This document shows, piece by piece, positions 1-9,427 of a stretch of 64,000 nt of DNA. How positions within the stretch are numbered: position 1 is the stretch's first letter; each line of letters starts with the position of its first letter. The stretch comes from Vreelandella massiliensis (GTDB lineage Bacteria; Pseudomonadota; Gammaproteobacteria; Pseudomonadales; Halomonadaceae). Below the pieces are notes generated by a model that searched no databases, was not told the origin of the DNA, and saw only the letters and a program-made list of their open reading frames with translations. The position numbers were made by a program, and so were the translations under genes. The stretch lies in assembly GCF_900155385.1 (NCBI RefSeq), contig NZ_LT699744.1, positions 665,911 through 729,910 on the forward strand, written 5' to 3'.

Positions 1-185
<185 letters not shown>

Positions 186-207
186 CTAAAGATCCTGATT
201 GCTGGCG

Positions 208-579
208 TCAAAATGCGTCGAAGGCTGCTTGTACCCATTCGAAGGTTAAGTCAGGCGGCGAGCCCACAACGGCTAGAATATCAAAGCGGCACGGGCAGCA
301 CAGCTGACGTTTAGCGAGATACACCCGGGCAGCGTGTACAAGACGCTGCTGCTTCTTCGCGGTGACGGCTTCTAGCGGGTGGCCAAACTGCGTGGTCATC
401 CGGTGCTTGACCTCGACAAACACCAGCGTGTCGCCGTCTTGCATTACCAAGTCCAGCTCGCCGCCTTTAGCGCACAGATTGCGGCCTAAAAGTGTCAGCC
501 CGCGCAGCTGAAGCCACTCGGCTGCTCGCTGCTCAATCGCCGCACCCCGCGCACGTGCCGTTTGAGCGTTATGGCTCAT
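208..579 (-). CDS. yraN: YraN / UPF0102 endonuclease-like protein
   Basis: This is a 123-residue protein starting MSHNAQTARARGAAIEQ. The open frame runs 40 codons further upstream, but that part lies inside lpoA, and the ATG at 579 gives the usual N-terminus of the family. The core holds GELDLVMQDGDTLVFVEVKHR-type residues (E-x-D, then F-V-E-V-K). This is the acidic-lysine signature of restriction-endonuclease-like folds. The biochemical role of YraN is not settled. Its start overlaps the lpoA stop by 11 bases, so translation is probably coupled, and diaA follows 22 bases downstream. Confidence 0.88.
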   Translation of the reverse strand: MSHNAQTARARGAAIEQRAAEWLQLRGLTLLGRNLCAKGGELDLVMQDGDTLVFVEVKHRMTTQFGHPLEAVTAKKQQRLVHAARVYLAKRQLCCPCRFDILAVVGSPPDLTFEWVQAAFDAF

Positions 580-2077
580 CGGATGTTGATAACCCTTGAA
601 TGAGGATCGGTGCCGGGGTGCCGTTCTGGAACTTCGCCCAAGGCAGTTCGCGGTAGATGCGCCCATCAGCGGTAAGGTAAAGACGCCCGGTTGCGCCATT
701 GAGGCTTTCAGCGTTGGTCAGGGCCTCTAAGTTGGTCGCGATCTCGAAAGCGTCAACCCCCATTGCTTTAAGGCTGAACATCGAGGCGTCGCTCTCTTCG
801 CGCAAGGCTCGATACGTAGCGTAAAAGGGCAGGACTTCTTCTCCGCCCACCGCCGCATCGGGTATTTGCCAGGGAATATCCATGAACATCACACCGTCTA
901 AGTCTTGGTCTAAGCGCGGCTGTCGCTGCCCTTCGTGGAGGTGCGACGTAGCGTAAATGGGTAGCTCTGGGGCGTAGTAATAATCGAGGGTAGGCGGAAC
1001 TTGTCGCGCATAGTCGGGGACGGCGAGCAAAAACAGAGCGTCGATATTATCTAGCTGGGCGCGCTCACCGCGCACATTAAGGGCGGTCTTTACCGAATTG
1101 GAAACCGCGCTATCGGGGTTGTAACGCACCGCGTTAGTGATCTCGCCGCCTTGTTCGCGCCACTCGTTCCAGAAGGCTTCGCCGACCCGCCGGCCCCAAT
1201 CATTATCGGGCACCATGAGCGCCATCTGGCGATGGCCATCCAGCCAGGCGCGCTGCGCTGCTTGACGGGCCTCGTCTTCCGCCGATAAGCCGAACTGAAA
1301 TAAGCGCGTGGCCTGATTATGTGGGTTCTTGCCGTAATTAAGCGCCAAGGTGGGCAGTGGCACGCTTGGGCGCTGCTCTAGTGCTGTCACTTGGCTTTTG
1401 TCGAGGGGGCCAATGACCATTTGCGCCCCCATTTGCTCAGCGCGGTCATAAAGTGTGTCGAGATCGTATTGGGCGGCATCGATAAAGCGAAGCTGTATGT
1501 CGCTATCTTGCATGTCGTGATGGCGGCGTATTGCAGTGGCAAGCGCCGAGGCGACATTTTCCAGCGGCCCGGATTCGGGTAAAAATACCGCTATCCGCTC
1601 CACGTCTACACTGAATTCGGGTAGCGCAAAGCGTTCAGGGTCCGGCTGGTCGAGTGCGTCCTGCGCCCAGCGTCTGCGCTCTTGCAGGGTTTGCTGTTGG
1701 TCAGCCGACATCGCCAGTTCTTGCTCAAGGACCGCGGAGGCTTTTAAAACCGCGCGGGGCTCATCCAGTGCACGGGCAAGCCCTGAGTAGAGGAGCGCCC
1801 AGCGCACGCGCTCGGATTCAGACAGCTGCCCGGCATCCAGTTTATCGGCGGCGGCAAAGGCTTCGTCGCGCAGGCCTTGGCGCGCGTAAATCGTCGCTGC
1901 CTCCAGGCGCGTTTGCGCGGCTTGTGCGGGCGCTTGCTCCTGGGCTTGGCTGAGAAGGCGGTTGGGGTCCTCATCGGGCACGCGGTCGACCACGCTAGGT
2001 GGCTGCTGAACAGCACAGCCCGCTACAAAAAGGGCCGTGAGCGTCAGGGAGAGTAAGCCACGATATAGCGGTTTCAT
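569..2077 (-). CDS. lpoA: LpoA, outer-membrane lipoprotein activator of PBP1A
   Basis: This 502-residue lipoprotein starts MKPLYRGLLSLTLTALFVAGC. The lipobox FVAGC gives Cys21 as the lipidated residue. The ATG at 2077 is preceded by AAGGAAGGA. The N-terminal third is helical, TPR-like and alanine-rich. The rest resembles a type-I periplasmic-binding-protein fold (MVIGPLDKSQV, MALMVPDNDWGRRVGEAF, IDALFLLAVPDYARQVPP), as in the C-terminal domain of LpoA. LpoA reaches through the periplasm to stimulate PBP1A (MrcA) transpeptidation. E. coli LpoA has about 678 residues, so this copy has a shorter N-terminal domain. It is divergent from rsmI with only 55 bases between the starts. Confidence 0.88.
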   Translation of the reverse strand: MKPLYRGLLSLTLTALFVAGCAVQQPPSVVDRVPDEDPNRLLSQAQEQAPAQAAQTRLEAATIYARQGLRDEAFAAADKLDAGQLSESERVRWALLYSGLARALDEPRAVLKASAVLEQELAMSADQQQTLQERRRWAQDALDQPDPERFALPEFSVDVERIAVFLPESGPLENVASALATAIRRHHDMQDSDIQLRFIDAAQYDLDTLYDRAEQMGAQMVIGPLDKSQVTALEQRPSVPLPTLALNYGKNPHNQATRLFQFGLSAEDEARQAAQRAWLDGHRQMALMVPDNDWGRRVGEAFWNEWREQGGEITNAVRYNPDSAVSNSVKTALNVRGERAQLDNIDALFLLAVPDYARQVPPTLDYYYAPELPIYATSHLHEGQRQPRLDQDLDGVMFMDIPWQIPDAAVGGEEVLPFYATYRALREESDASMFSLKAMGVDAFEIATNLEALTNAESLNGATGRLYLTADGRIYRELPWAKFQNGTPAPILIQGLSTSDEP

Positions 2078-2132
2078 GTATCCTTCCTTAGTTGCCATTG
2101 GCGCTGCCGTTTTTCGTTCACCAGGAGTAAAG

Positions 2133-3050
2133 ATGACACACGGTCATTCGGGCACATCGTTTCCAGGTACGTCATTTGCAAGTGCGTCGTGTCTAGATGC
2201 ATCACAACCCGGAACATTGTACGTGGTTGCTACACCGATTGGGAATTTACAAGACCTCTCGCCCCGCGCTGCCCAAACTCTTGGTAGTGTAGCGCGAATT
2301 GCCGCGGAGGATACGCGCCATAGTGGACGGCTTCTCGCCCATTTGGGGCTGAATGTGCCGATGCTCTCCCTGCATGATCATAATGAAGCCCAGCGCGTTG
2401 AGCAGCTCGACCGCTATCTCGCGGCGGGCGAGGATATCGCGCTGATCAGCGATGCCGGCACGCCGCTGATCAGTGACCCTGGGTTTGTGCTTGTCCGCGC
2501 GCTGCGCCAGCGGGGGCGCCATATTGTTCCCGTGCCCGGCCCGTCAGCGCTCATCACCGCGCTATCCGCCGCTGGGCTTCCCACGGATCGGTTTACTTTC
2601 GCGGGTTTTCTGCCTGCCAAGCCCGCCGTGCGCAAACAAGCGCTCGAACAGTGGCAGGGGCATGAAGCAACGCTCGTGTTTTATGAATCCCCGCACCGTA
2701 TTGTGCCTACGCTCGCGGCGCTCAGTGAGGTGATGGGGCAGCGTGAGGTGGTGCTTGCCCGCGAGCTGACCAAGACCTTCGAGACGTTTCTGAGCGGCAC
2801 GCCAGCGGAGCTTTTGATTCAGCTAGAGGAGGATCCCAATCAGGCTCGGGGTGAGTTTGTGGTGATGGTGCATGGGGCGCCGCCCAGAACCGAGCAGAGT
2901 CAGCACGCATTTTCGGAAGAGACGCTGTTAAAAACGCTATTAGCGGAGGGTGTCGGCGTCAAACAGAGCGCCGCGGTTGCCGCCCGTGTGTTCGGTGGCC
3001 GCAAGCAGAGTTGGTATGCCCGACTACAAGCAATCAAAAGCGATGATTGA
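2133..3050 (+). CDS. rsmI: RsmI, 16S rRNA 2'-O-ribose C1402 methyltransferase
   Basis: This 305-residue protein starts at the ATG at 2133, behind CCAGGAGTAAAG. The longer open frame begins inside the lpoA 5' end and is unlikely to be translated. After a 22-residue serine-rich lead comes GTLYVVATPIGNLQDLS, then EDTRHSGRLL and ALISDAGTPLISDPG. These are hallmark segments of the tetrapyrrole-methylase-fold SAM-dependent enzyme RsmI. RsmI methylates the ribose of C1402 at the ribosomal decoding site, and RsmH modifies the base of the same nucleotide. The rsmH gene lies just beyond rnpB here. The stop codon sits inside the rnpB promoter. Confidence 0.95.
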   Translation: MTHGHSGTSFPGTSFASASCLDASQPGTLYVVATPIGNLQDLSPRAAQTLGSVARIAAEDTRHSGRLLAHLGLNVPMLSLHDHNEAQRVEQLDRYLAAGEDIALISDAGTPLISDPGFVLVRALRQRGRHIVPVPGPSALITALSAAGLPTDRFTFAGFLPAKPAVRKQALEQWQGHEATLVFYESPHRIVPTLAALSEVMGQREVVLARELTKTFETFLSGTPAELLIQLEEDPNQARGEFVVMVHGAPPRTEQSQHAFSEETLLKTLLAEGVGVKQSAAVAARVFGGRKQSWYARLQAIKSDD

Positions 3051-3075
3051 GGCCGGGCGGGGGCGCTGGTATGCT
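3047..3075 (+). promoter_or_regulatory. Sigma-70-type promoter of rnpB
   Basis: TTGAGG (3047-3052) and TATGCT (3070-3075) are separated by exactly 17 bases. The predicted start falls at about 3083, the first base of the P1 helix of RNase P RNA. The -35 box overlaps the rsmI stop codon (TGA, 3048-3050). The agreement between predicted start and mature 5' end makes this one of the safer promoter calls in the window. Confidence 0.75.
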
Positions 3076-3082
3076 TGCCGCC

Positions 3083-3431
<349 letters not shown>

Positions 3432-3523
3432 AATCATGCAAAGAGCGACTTAGCGCGCTCTCCTGACAATGCCATGCGCCATCACCCCAAGTGGGTCAGG
3501 CCATCGTTCTGTGTGAGAGCTAC

Positions 3524-4480
3524 ATGCCAGCATCAGAGGCGGCAAACGCCGCTAATCGCTTTCGTCATACCAGTGTACTGCTTGACGGCGCCGTCGATAC
3601 GCTCGTGCATCAGCCCGATGGCGTGTATCTGGATGGCACCTTTGGACGTGGCGGTCACTCACGGGTTATTTTATCTCGCCTAAGCGAGGCGGGGCGTTTG
3701 ATCGCGCTCGACCGCGACCCGCAGGCGGTAGCGGCGGCCGCCGAGATAGATGACCCCCGCTTTACCATGGTGCAGCGCGATTTTGCTCGCCTGGCGGATG
3801 TTGCCCGCGAGCAAAGCGTTCACGGTAAGCTCGCGGGAATTTTGCTCGATGTGGGTGTCTCTTCGCCGCAACTAGATGACCCCGAGCGGGGCTTTAGTTT
3901 TATGCGCAATGGCCCGCTTGATATGCGAATGGACCCGACTCAAGGCGAAAGTGCGGCGCAATTCCTTGCGCGAGCCAGCGAGGCTGACATCGCCCAGGTG
4001 TTCAAAACCTACGGTGAAGAGCGCTTTGCCAAGCGCTTGGCGCGTGCCGTCGTTACCCGCCGCCGTGAACAACCTTTTACCCATACCGTGGATCTTGCCG
4101 AGGTGCTAAAAGCTGCGCACCCGGCTTGGGAAAAGGGCCGGCATCCGGCGACCAAAGCCTTTCAAGGCCTGCGTATTTACCTCAATGGCGAACTCGAACA
4201 GCTCGACGCCGCCCTAGAAGCTGCCCTAGACGCGCTTGCGCCTGGCGGTCACTTAGTGGTGATCAGCTTCCACTCCCTGGAAGACCGCCGCGTCAAGCGC
4301 TTTATTCGCCATCACGTGCGTGGCGATACAGATTTGCCCCGGGGCGTGCCTATTCGCGATGACCAGCTTAATCGCCGTTTAGAGGCCCTTGGGAAAGGTC
4401 AGCGCCCTACGGAGGAAGAAGTGGCGGAAAACCCACGCGCGCGTAGCGCGGTGATGCGTGCGGCGCGTAAGCGGGCTTAG
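3524..4480 (+). CDS. rsmH: RsmH (MraW), 16S rRNA N4-methylcytidine 1402 methyltransferase
   Basis: I place the start at the ATG at 3524 (318 residues, [20 protein letters not shown]). An in-frame GTG lies at 3491 but would add residues not expected in the family, and neither start has a strong shine-dalgarno. The SAM-binding loop [11 protein letters not shown] and the later [16 protein letters not shown] segment identify RsmH. It acts on the same nucleotide as RsmI. It opens the division and cell-wall cluster, with ftsL starting two bases after its stop. The transcriptional regulator mraZ normally precedes rsmH. Here only about 90 bases separate rnpB from rsmH, so mraZ is not at this place. 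Confidence 0.95.
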   Translation: MPASEAANAANRFRHTSVLLDGAVDTLVHQPDGVYLDGTFGRGGHSRVILSRLSEAGRLIALDRDPQAVAAAAEIDDPRFTMVQRDFARLADVAREQSVHGKLAGILLDVGVSSPQLDDPERGFSFMRNGPLDMRMDPTQGESAAQFLARASEADIAQVFKTYGEERFAKRLARAVVTRRREQPFTHTVDLAEVLKAAHPAWEKGRHPATKAFQGLRIYLNGELEQLDAALEAALDALAPGGHLVVISFHSLEDRRVKRFIRHHVRGDTDLPRGVPIRDDQLNRRLEALGKGQRPTEEEVAENPRARSAVMRAARKRA

Positions 4481-4482
4481 GA

Positions 4483-4818
4483 ATGGCACGGATCAATGTT
4501 CAGCAGTGGGCCGCATCGATGCGTGCCGAGTGGCCATTTCGCCTGCGCTTTCGGTTGTGGCCCCTTTTCAACGCGCTGCTGTTTTTGCTGTGTCTGGGCA
4601 CAGGCCTAGCCGTGGTCATCACCACCCATCAAACGCGCGTTGCGTTTGCCGAGCTTCAGCGCTTGGAGCAGGAGAAAAATCAGCTGCATACCGAGTGGGG
4701 TCAGCTGTTGCTTGAAGAGGGCGCTTGGTCGACGCCGGCCCGAGTGGAGCGTATTGCGACCGAGCGTTTGAACATGCGCATTCCCGATGTCCACGACGTT
4801 GAGGTGATTCGGCCGTGA
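4483..4818 (+). CDS. ftsL: FtsL, septal bitopic membrane protein
   Basis: This 111-residue protein has a short cytoplasmic N-terminus, one membrane segment around residues 26-46 (LWPLFNALLFLLCLGTGLAV), and a periplasmic coiled-coil region (AFAELQRLEQEKNQLHTEW). It ends in the RIATERLNMRIPD segment seen in FtsL proteins. FtsL joins FtsB and FtsQ and helps activate FtsWI at the septum. It begins two bases after rsmH. Its TGA stop overlaps the GTG start of ftsI by four bases. The family is weakly conserved in sequence, so position and architecture carry much of the call. Confidence 0.93.
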   Translation: MARINVQQWAASMRAEWPFRLRFRLWPLFNALLFLLCLGTGLAVVITTHQTRVAFAELQRLEQEKNQLHTEWGQLLLEEGAWSTPARVERIATERLNMRIPDVHDVEVIRP

Positions 4819-6521
4819 GTCGCGCAAACCGAGGCGTTTCATCGCGTGCCACTCCCATCGCGCCGCCGCTTGCCGGTGGCCGCTTTCTGCTAGTGCTTTG
4901 CGCCATTGTCGCCGTCGCTGTCGTACTCATTGGCCGCATCACGCTGTTGCAGGTCATTGATCGCCCCTTTCTCCAGAGCCAGGGGGATGCGCGCACAATG
5001 CGGCATGAAACGATTCCTGCGCACCGCGGTATGATCACCGATCGCAACGGAGAGCCGTTGGCGATTTCAACGCCGGTGGTGACGTTATGGGCGAACCCGC
5101 AAGAGTTAACCCAAGACCCTCTGCAGCGCGTGGTGCTATCCCAAGCCCTGGGTATGAACCTGCTTGATTTCGAGGCACGCCTGGCGCGCTTTAGCGAGCA
5201 TGAGTTCATGTACTTACGCCGCCATATGACCCCTCAAGCCGCCCAGCATATTCTCGATTTGCGCACCCCGGGGGTGTACTCCCAGCAGGAGTACAAACGC
5301 TACTACCCTGCCGGTGAGGTCGCCGCGCAACTGCTGGGGGTGACCAACGTGGATGACGTGGGGCAAGAGGGGCTGGAACTGGCCTACCAACCCTATTTGG
5401 CCGGCCAGCCGGGGCAGCGGCGGATTCTTAAAGACCGCCGTGGCCGCTTGATCCGCGAGCTCGGCGTGTTGAAAGAGGCAGAGCCCGGCGGAGAGCTCAC
5501 CCTGGCCATCGATCAGCGCCTTCAGTACATGGCATACCGCGAACTGCGCGCGGCGGTTGCCGAGCATCGCGCGGATGGCGGTGTGGTGGTGATGATGGAT
5601 GCACGCAACGGCGAAGTGCTGGCGATGGCGAACTTACCCTCGTACAACCCCAATAATCGCGCCGGCCTCGATCCCCGCGGGCTGCGCAACCAGGCGGTGG
5701 TGGATGTGTTTGAGCCCGGCTCGGTGGTGAAACCCCTCGCCATGGCGGCGATATTGGAAAGTAGCCAGTTTGATCGCGATACTGTGGTGAATACTTCCCC
5801 CGGTTGGATGCGCATTGATGAGTATACGATTCGTGATATTCGCGATTATGGGCAGCTCGATTTGGCCGGGATTTTGGAAAAATCGTCCAATATTGGGATG
5901 TCTAAATTGGCGTTAGAGCTTCACGACATGGCGATTTGGGAAAAATACAACCAGCTGGGGTTTGGGCATAATCCCGGTACGGGCTTTCCTGGCGAATCGG
6001 CGGGCAGTTTGCCGGCCCCAATTCGTTGGTCGCGTAGCGAGAAAGCCACGCTATCGTATGGTTACGGTTTATCCGTGACGGCCCTGCAGCTTGCGAGCGC
6101 TTACACCGCCATTGCCAATAACGGTGTCAGGATGCCGCCTTCCCTGTTGCGCCTGAGGCAAGCGCCGGAAGGCATTCCCTCGATTGACCCTGAGGTCGCG
6201 AATGATCTGCTGCGTATACTGGAATCTTCGGTTGGCGCTTACTCAGGGGGGCGTCGCGCGCGGGTAGAGGGGTACCGCGTCGGTGGGAAAACCGGCACCG
6301 TGCGTAAAACGGGAGTCTCGGGGTACGACACCAACGCTTACCGTAGCGTGTTTACCGGTGTCGCACCGATCTCTGATCCGCGTATTGTGACCGTTGTGAT
6401 GATTGATAACCCCAAAGCCGGTGAGTTTTACGGGGGGGCCGTGGCCGCTCCGGTTTTTTCCAGCGTCACCGGCAACGCACTGCGGCTGTTGGATGTCCCG
6501 CCAGATCATGAGGTGCCCTAG
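4815..6521 (+). CDS. ftsI: FtsI / PBP3, septal peptidoglycan transpeptidase
   Basis: This 568-residue class B penicillin-binding protein uses a GTG start in a GTGA overlap with ftsL. A membrane anchor lies at about residues 23-46, followed by the non-catalytic dimerisation domain with RGMITDRNGEPLA. The catalytic motifs are all present: Ser303-Val-Val-Lys306 in FEPGSVVKP, Ser357-Ser-Asn359, and Lys492-Thr-Gly-Thr. The protein cross-links septal peptidoglycan together with the glycosyltransferase FtsW, encoded further along. murE follows after 16 bases. Confidence 0.97.
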   Translation: MSRANRGVSSRATPIAPPLAGGRFLLVLCAIVAVAVVLIGRITLLQVIDRPFLQSQGDARTMRHETIPAHRGMITDRNGEPLAISTPVVTLWANPQELTQDPLQRVVLSQALGMNLLDFEARLARFSEHEFMYLRRHMTPQAAQHILDLRTPGVYSQQEYKRYYPAGEVAAQLLGVTNVDDVGQEGLELAYQPYLAGQPGQRRILKDRRGRLIRELGVLKEAEPGGELTLAIDQRLQYMAYRELRAAVAEHRADGGVVVMMDARNGEVLAMANLPSYNPNNRAGLDPRGLRNQAVVDVFEPGSVVKPLAMAAILESSQFDRDTVVNTSPGWMRIDEYTIRDIRDYGQLDLAGILEKSSNIGMSKLALELHDMAIWEKYNQLGFGHNPGTGFPGESAGSLPAPIRWSRSEKATLSYGYGLSVTALQLASAYTAIANNGVRMPPSLLRLRQAPEGIPSIDPEVANDLLRILESSVGAYSGGRRARVEGYRVGGKTGTVRKTGVSGYDTNAYRSVFTGVAPISDPRIVTVVMIDNPKAGEFYGGAVAAPVFSSVTGNALRLLDVPPDHEVP

Positions 6522-6537
6522 GTTTGAAGGAGAAAGC

Positions 6538-8031
6538 ATGACATTAAGTTCACGCGATGTAGTCACGGCGCTCAAGCAGGTATGGCCAACGGCAAAGCTG
6601 CCAGAAGCCTTACCCGGGTTGCCTGACAACGTGCGACTGATCACCGATTCACGCCTCGTTAAGCCAGGGGATATTTTTATCGCCGTGCCCGGCAGTCAGC
6701 GTGACGGGCGCGACTTTATCGAGGCGGCACTTGATGCGGGAGCCGCGTTGGTGCTCAGCCACGCACGTAATGGCGACGTGAGTCTTGAGGGGCGCGTGCT
6801 GGTTATGCCGCACTTGTCGCTGCGCTTGGGCGAGCTGGGCCGCGCTTTGTTCAAAGTGCCAAGCGATATCGACGTGATCGCCGTGACGGGCACCAACGGC
6901 AAAAGTTCGGTCACTCACTATATCGCCGATCTAAGCGATCAGCTCGGTACGCCTGCGGGAGTGGTCGGCACGTTGGGGGTGGGGCGCACCGGCACATTGG
7001 CGGATAGCGGCTTGACCACGCCGGGGCCGCTGGCACTGCAAGCCACGCTGGGCGAAATGGCCCATGACGGCGTGCGTCGTATTGCTCTTGAAGCCTCCTC
7101 TCACGCGCTTGACCAAAATCGCTTGGATGCGGTGGATGTCAAAGTGGGTGTCTTCACCAACCTAACCCGCGACCACCTGGATTATCACGGCAGCATGGCC
7201 GCCTATGCCGCGGCGAAATCCAAGCTGTTTCGCCGCAGGGAGCTGGAACTCGCCGTGGTCAATGGCGATGATCCTCTTGCGCGGCTGATGTTGTCAGGCT
7301 GCTCGGACGAGGTTCGGGTATTGGCGACCGGGCAAGACGAAGCGGTAACGCTACGCGTGCTTGAGTGGTCGCCCCATGCCAAAGGGCAGCAGGCGGTTAT
7401 CGCCACGCCTGACGAGGAGAAAGTGCTCAATTTTGCCCTGATGGGGCGCTTTAATCTGGATAACGTCTTGTTGGCCATGGCCACGCTTTACGGTTTGGGC
7501 GAATCCATCGACGCGCTCGTGAGTGCCGCGGCGCATATTGCGCCGGTACCCGGTCGCATGGAGTTATACCAGCGAGATGGCGCCCCAAGTGTGGTGGTGG
7601 ATTACGCGCATACACCGGACGCACTGCATAAGGCGCTGCAGGCGTTGCAAGCCCATTTAGGTCATGCCGGCCGCTTATGGTGCGTGTTTGGCTGCGGTGG
7701 GGATCGCGATAGCGGCAAACGAGCGGAGATGGCGCGCGTTGCCGAGGCCCACGCGGATCACTGCGTGGTGACCGATGATAACCCGCGTAGCGAGTCCGCC
7801 GCGGCGATCCGCCAGGAGATCCTCTCAGGTTTTAGTCAGGCGGATAACGTCACCGAGATCGGCGATCGGCGTGCCGCGATTGCGCATGTGGTCGCAAGCG
7901 CGGGCCCCGATGATGTCATTCTGGTAGCCGGTAAAGGCCACGAAGCGTACCAAGAGATAAACGGTGAGCGTGAGCCGTATCGGGATAGCGACGAAGTGCA
8001 AAAGGCCTTGGACGCACGAGGCCAAGCATGA
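6538..8031 (+). CDS. murE: MurE, UDP-MurNAc-L-Ala-D-Glu:meso-diaminopimelate ligase
   Basis: This 497-residue Mur ligase starts at the ATG at 6538 behind GAAGGAG. The longer open frame lies inside ftsI. The ATP loop is GTNGKSS with Lys122. The substrate-selecting motif Asp-Asn-Pro-Arg occupies residues 414-417 and predicts meso-diaminopimelate rather than lysine. The peptidoglycan should therefore be the common Gram-negative type. The ASSHALDQ and TRDHLDYHG segments of the central domain are also intact. The stop overlaps the murF start as ATGA. Confidence 0.97.
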   Translation: MTLSSRDVVTALKQVWPTAKLPEALPGLPDNVRLITDSRLVKPGDIFIAVPGSQRDGRDFIEAALDAGAALVLSHARNGDVSLEGRVLVMPHLSLRLGELGRALFKVPSDIDVIAVTGTNGKSSVTHYIADLSDQLGTPAGVVGTLGVGRTGTLADSGLTTPGPLALQATLGEMAHDGVRRIALEASSHALDQNRLDAVDVKVGVFTNLTRDHLDYHGSMAAYAAAKSKLFRRRELELAVVNGDDPLARLMLSGCSDEVRVLATGQDEAVTLRVLEWSPHAKGQQAVIATPDEEKVLNFALMGRFNLDNVLLAMATLYGLGESIDALVSAAAHIAPVPGRMELYQRDGAPSVVVDYAHTPDALHKALQALQAHLGHAGRLWCVFGCGGDRDSGKRAEMARVAEAHADHCVVTDDNPRSESAAAIRQEILSGFSQADNVTEIGDRRAAIAHVVASAGPDDVILVAGKGHEAYQEINGEREPYRDSDEVQKALDARGQA

Positions 8032-9407
8032 CCGCGTTAACGCTAAAAGAGGTAGCGCATGCGGTAGGGGGCGAATGCTCGGGCGGCGATGAGGCGTTAA
8101 ACGTGACGTCGGTCGTAACGGACTCACGTCGTATCTCACCGGGATGCCTATTTGTCGCGCTAAAAGGGGAGCGTTTTGACGGCCACGCTTTTCTTGCCTC
8201 GGCGTATGCGCAGGGTGCCGTGGCGGCTCTGGTATCTCAGCGTGACGATGAGTGCCCGCTTCCCCAGATCATCTGTGCAGATACGCGGCTAGGGCTTGGG
8301 CTGCTTGCATGCGCGTGGCGAAAGCGCTGGCAAGGGCCGGTGGTAGCGATTACGGGTAACAGCGGCAAAACCACGGTAAAAGAGATGACCGCGGCGTTGC
8401 TGAAAGCCTACGGTACGGTGCATGCGACCCAGGGGAACCTAAATAATGATATCGGCGCACCGTTAACCCTTTTAGGGTTGTGTGCGTCACATCGTGCCGC
8501 TGTTGTCGAGTTAGGGGCCAACCACCTAGGCGAAATCGCTTGGACCGCTCCTTTGGTCAAGCCCCAAGTGGCGGTGATCACTAACGTGACTGGCGCGCAC
8601 GTGGGCGAGTTTGGTGGCATGGGGCAAATTGCCCAGGCCAAAAGCGAAATTCTGCACGCCTTGCCTTCTCATGGCACGGCGGTGCTTAACCGTGATGATC
8701 GCTACTTTCACTTTTGGCAGCAGTGCGCAGCGCCAAGGCAGGTAGTGAGCTTTGGCCTGCACCCCGAGGCCCAGGTAAGCGCCAAGGCGCTTTCTTGTGA
8801 TGCCCAAGGGCGTTATGCTTTTACGCTTATTAAAAACGGGCAGGCGCTTGGTCGCGTCACGCTTTCGCTAGTGGGCCAGCACAATGTGCTCAATGCCTTG
8901 GCGGCCGCGGCCGCGGCGCTGAGTATCGGGGTACCAAGCGATGAGGTGGTCGCTCGCCTGTCAACGCTTACCGCCTTGCCGGGGCGCCTTCAGGTAGTCT
9001 CGCACCGCCAAGGTGGCGCGCTTTTGGATGACTCCTATAACGCTAACCCCGGTGCGGTGAAAGCCGCGCTGGAGGCGCTTATGCGCTTTCCGGGGCCACG
9101 CTGGTGCGCGCTAGGCGCCATGGGGGAGCTTGGCACCGAGTCAGACGCGCTTCATGCAGAGGTGGGGGCTCATGCTGCCAGGCTGGGCGTCGATCAACTG
9201 TTGACGCTCGGGGAAGCGGCAAAACCCGCCAGCGAGGCGTTTGGTCAAGGGCATCATTTTGCTGACTATGCCGCACTTGAGGCGTTTCTGGTGCACGCCT
9301 TGCCGCCTAATGCCAGTTTATTGGTCAAAGGGTCGCGTAGCGCTGGAATGGAGCGTTTGGTCGAGGCGTTGCGCATAGACGATTCATACTTAGAAACATC
9401 ATGTTAA
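8028..9407 (+). CDS. murF: MurF, UDP-MurNAc-tripeptide:D-Ala-D-Ala ligase
   Basis: This 459-residue Mur ligase adds D-Ala-D-Ala to complete the pentapeptide. The N-terminal substrate domain carries VTSVVTDSRRISPGCLFVAL. The ATP loop is GNSGKTTVKEM with Lys114. The central region has GNLNNDIGAPLTLL and ELGANHLGEI, and the C-terminal domain begins near DDSYNANP. All are diagnostic for MurF. It overlaps murE by four bases. mraY follows after 20 bases, behind AAGGTAACC. Confidence 0.97.
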   Translation: MTALTLKEVAHAVGGECSGGDEALNVTSVVTDSRRISPGCLFVALKGERFDGHAFLASAYAQGAVAALVSQRDDECPLPQIICADTRLGLGLLACAWRKRWQGPVVAITGNSGKTTVKEMTAALLKAYGTVHATQGNLNNDIGAPLTLLGLCASHRAAVVELGANHLGEIAWTAPLVKPQVAVITNVTGAHVGEFGGMGQIAQAKSEILHALPSHGTAVLNRDDRYFHFWQQCAAPRQVVSFGLHPEAQVSAKALSCDAQGRYAFTLIKNGQALGRVTLSLVGQHNVLNALAAAAAALSIGVPSDEVVARLSTLTALPGRLQVVSHRQGGALLDDSYNANPGAVKAALEALMRFPGPRWCALGAMGELGTESDALHAEVGAHAARLGVDQLLTLGEAAKPASEAFGQGHHFADYAALEAFLVHALPPNASLLVKGSRSAGMERLVEALRIDDSYLETSC

Positions 9408-9427
9408 CCATAAGGTAACCGCCGTTC

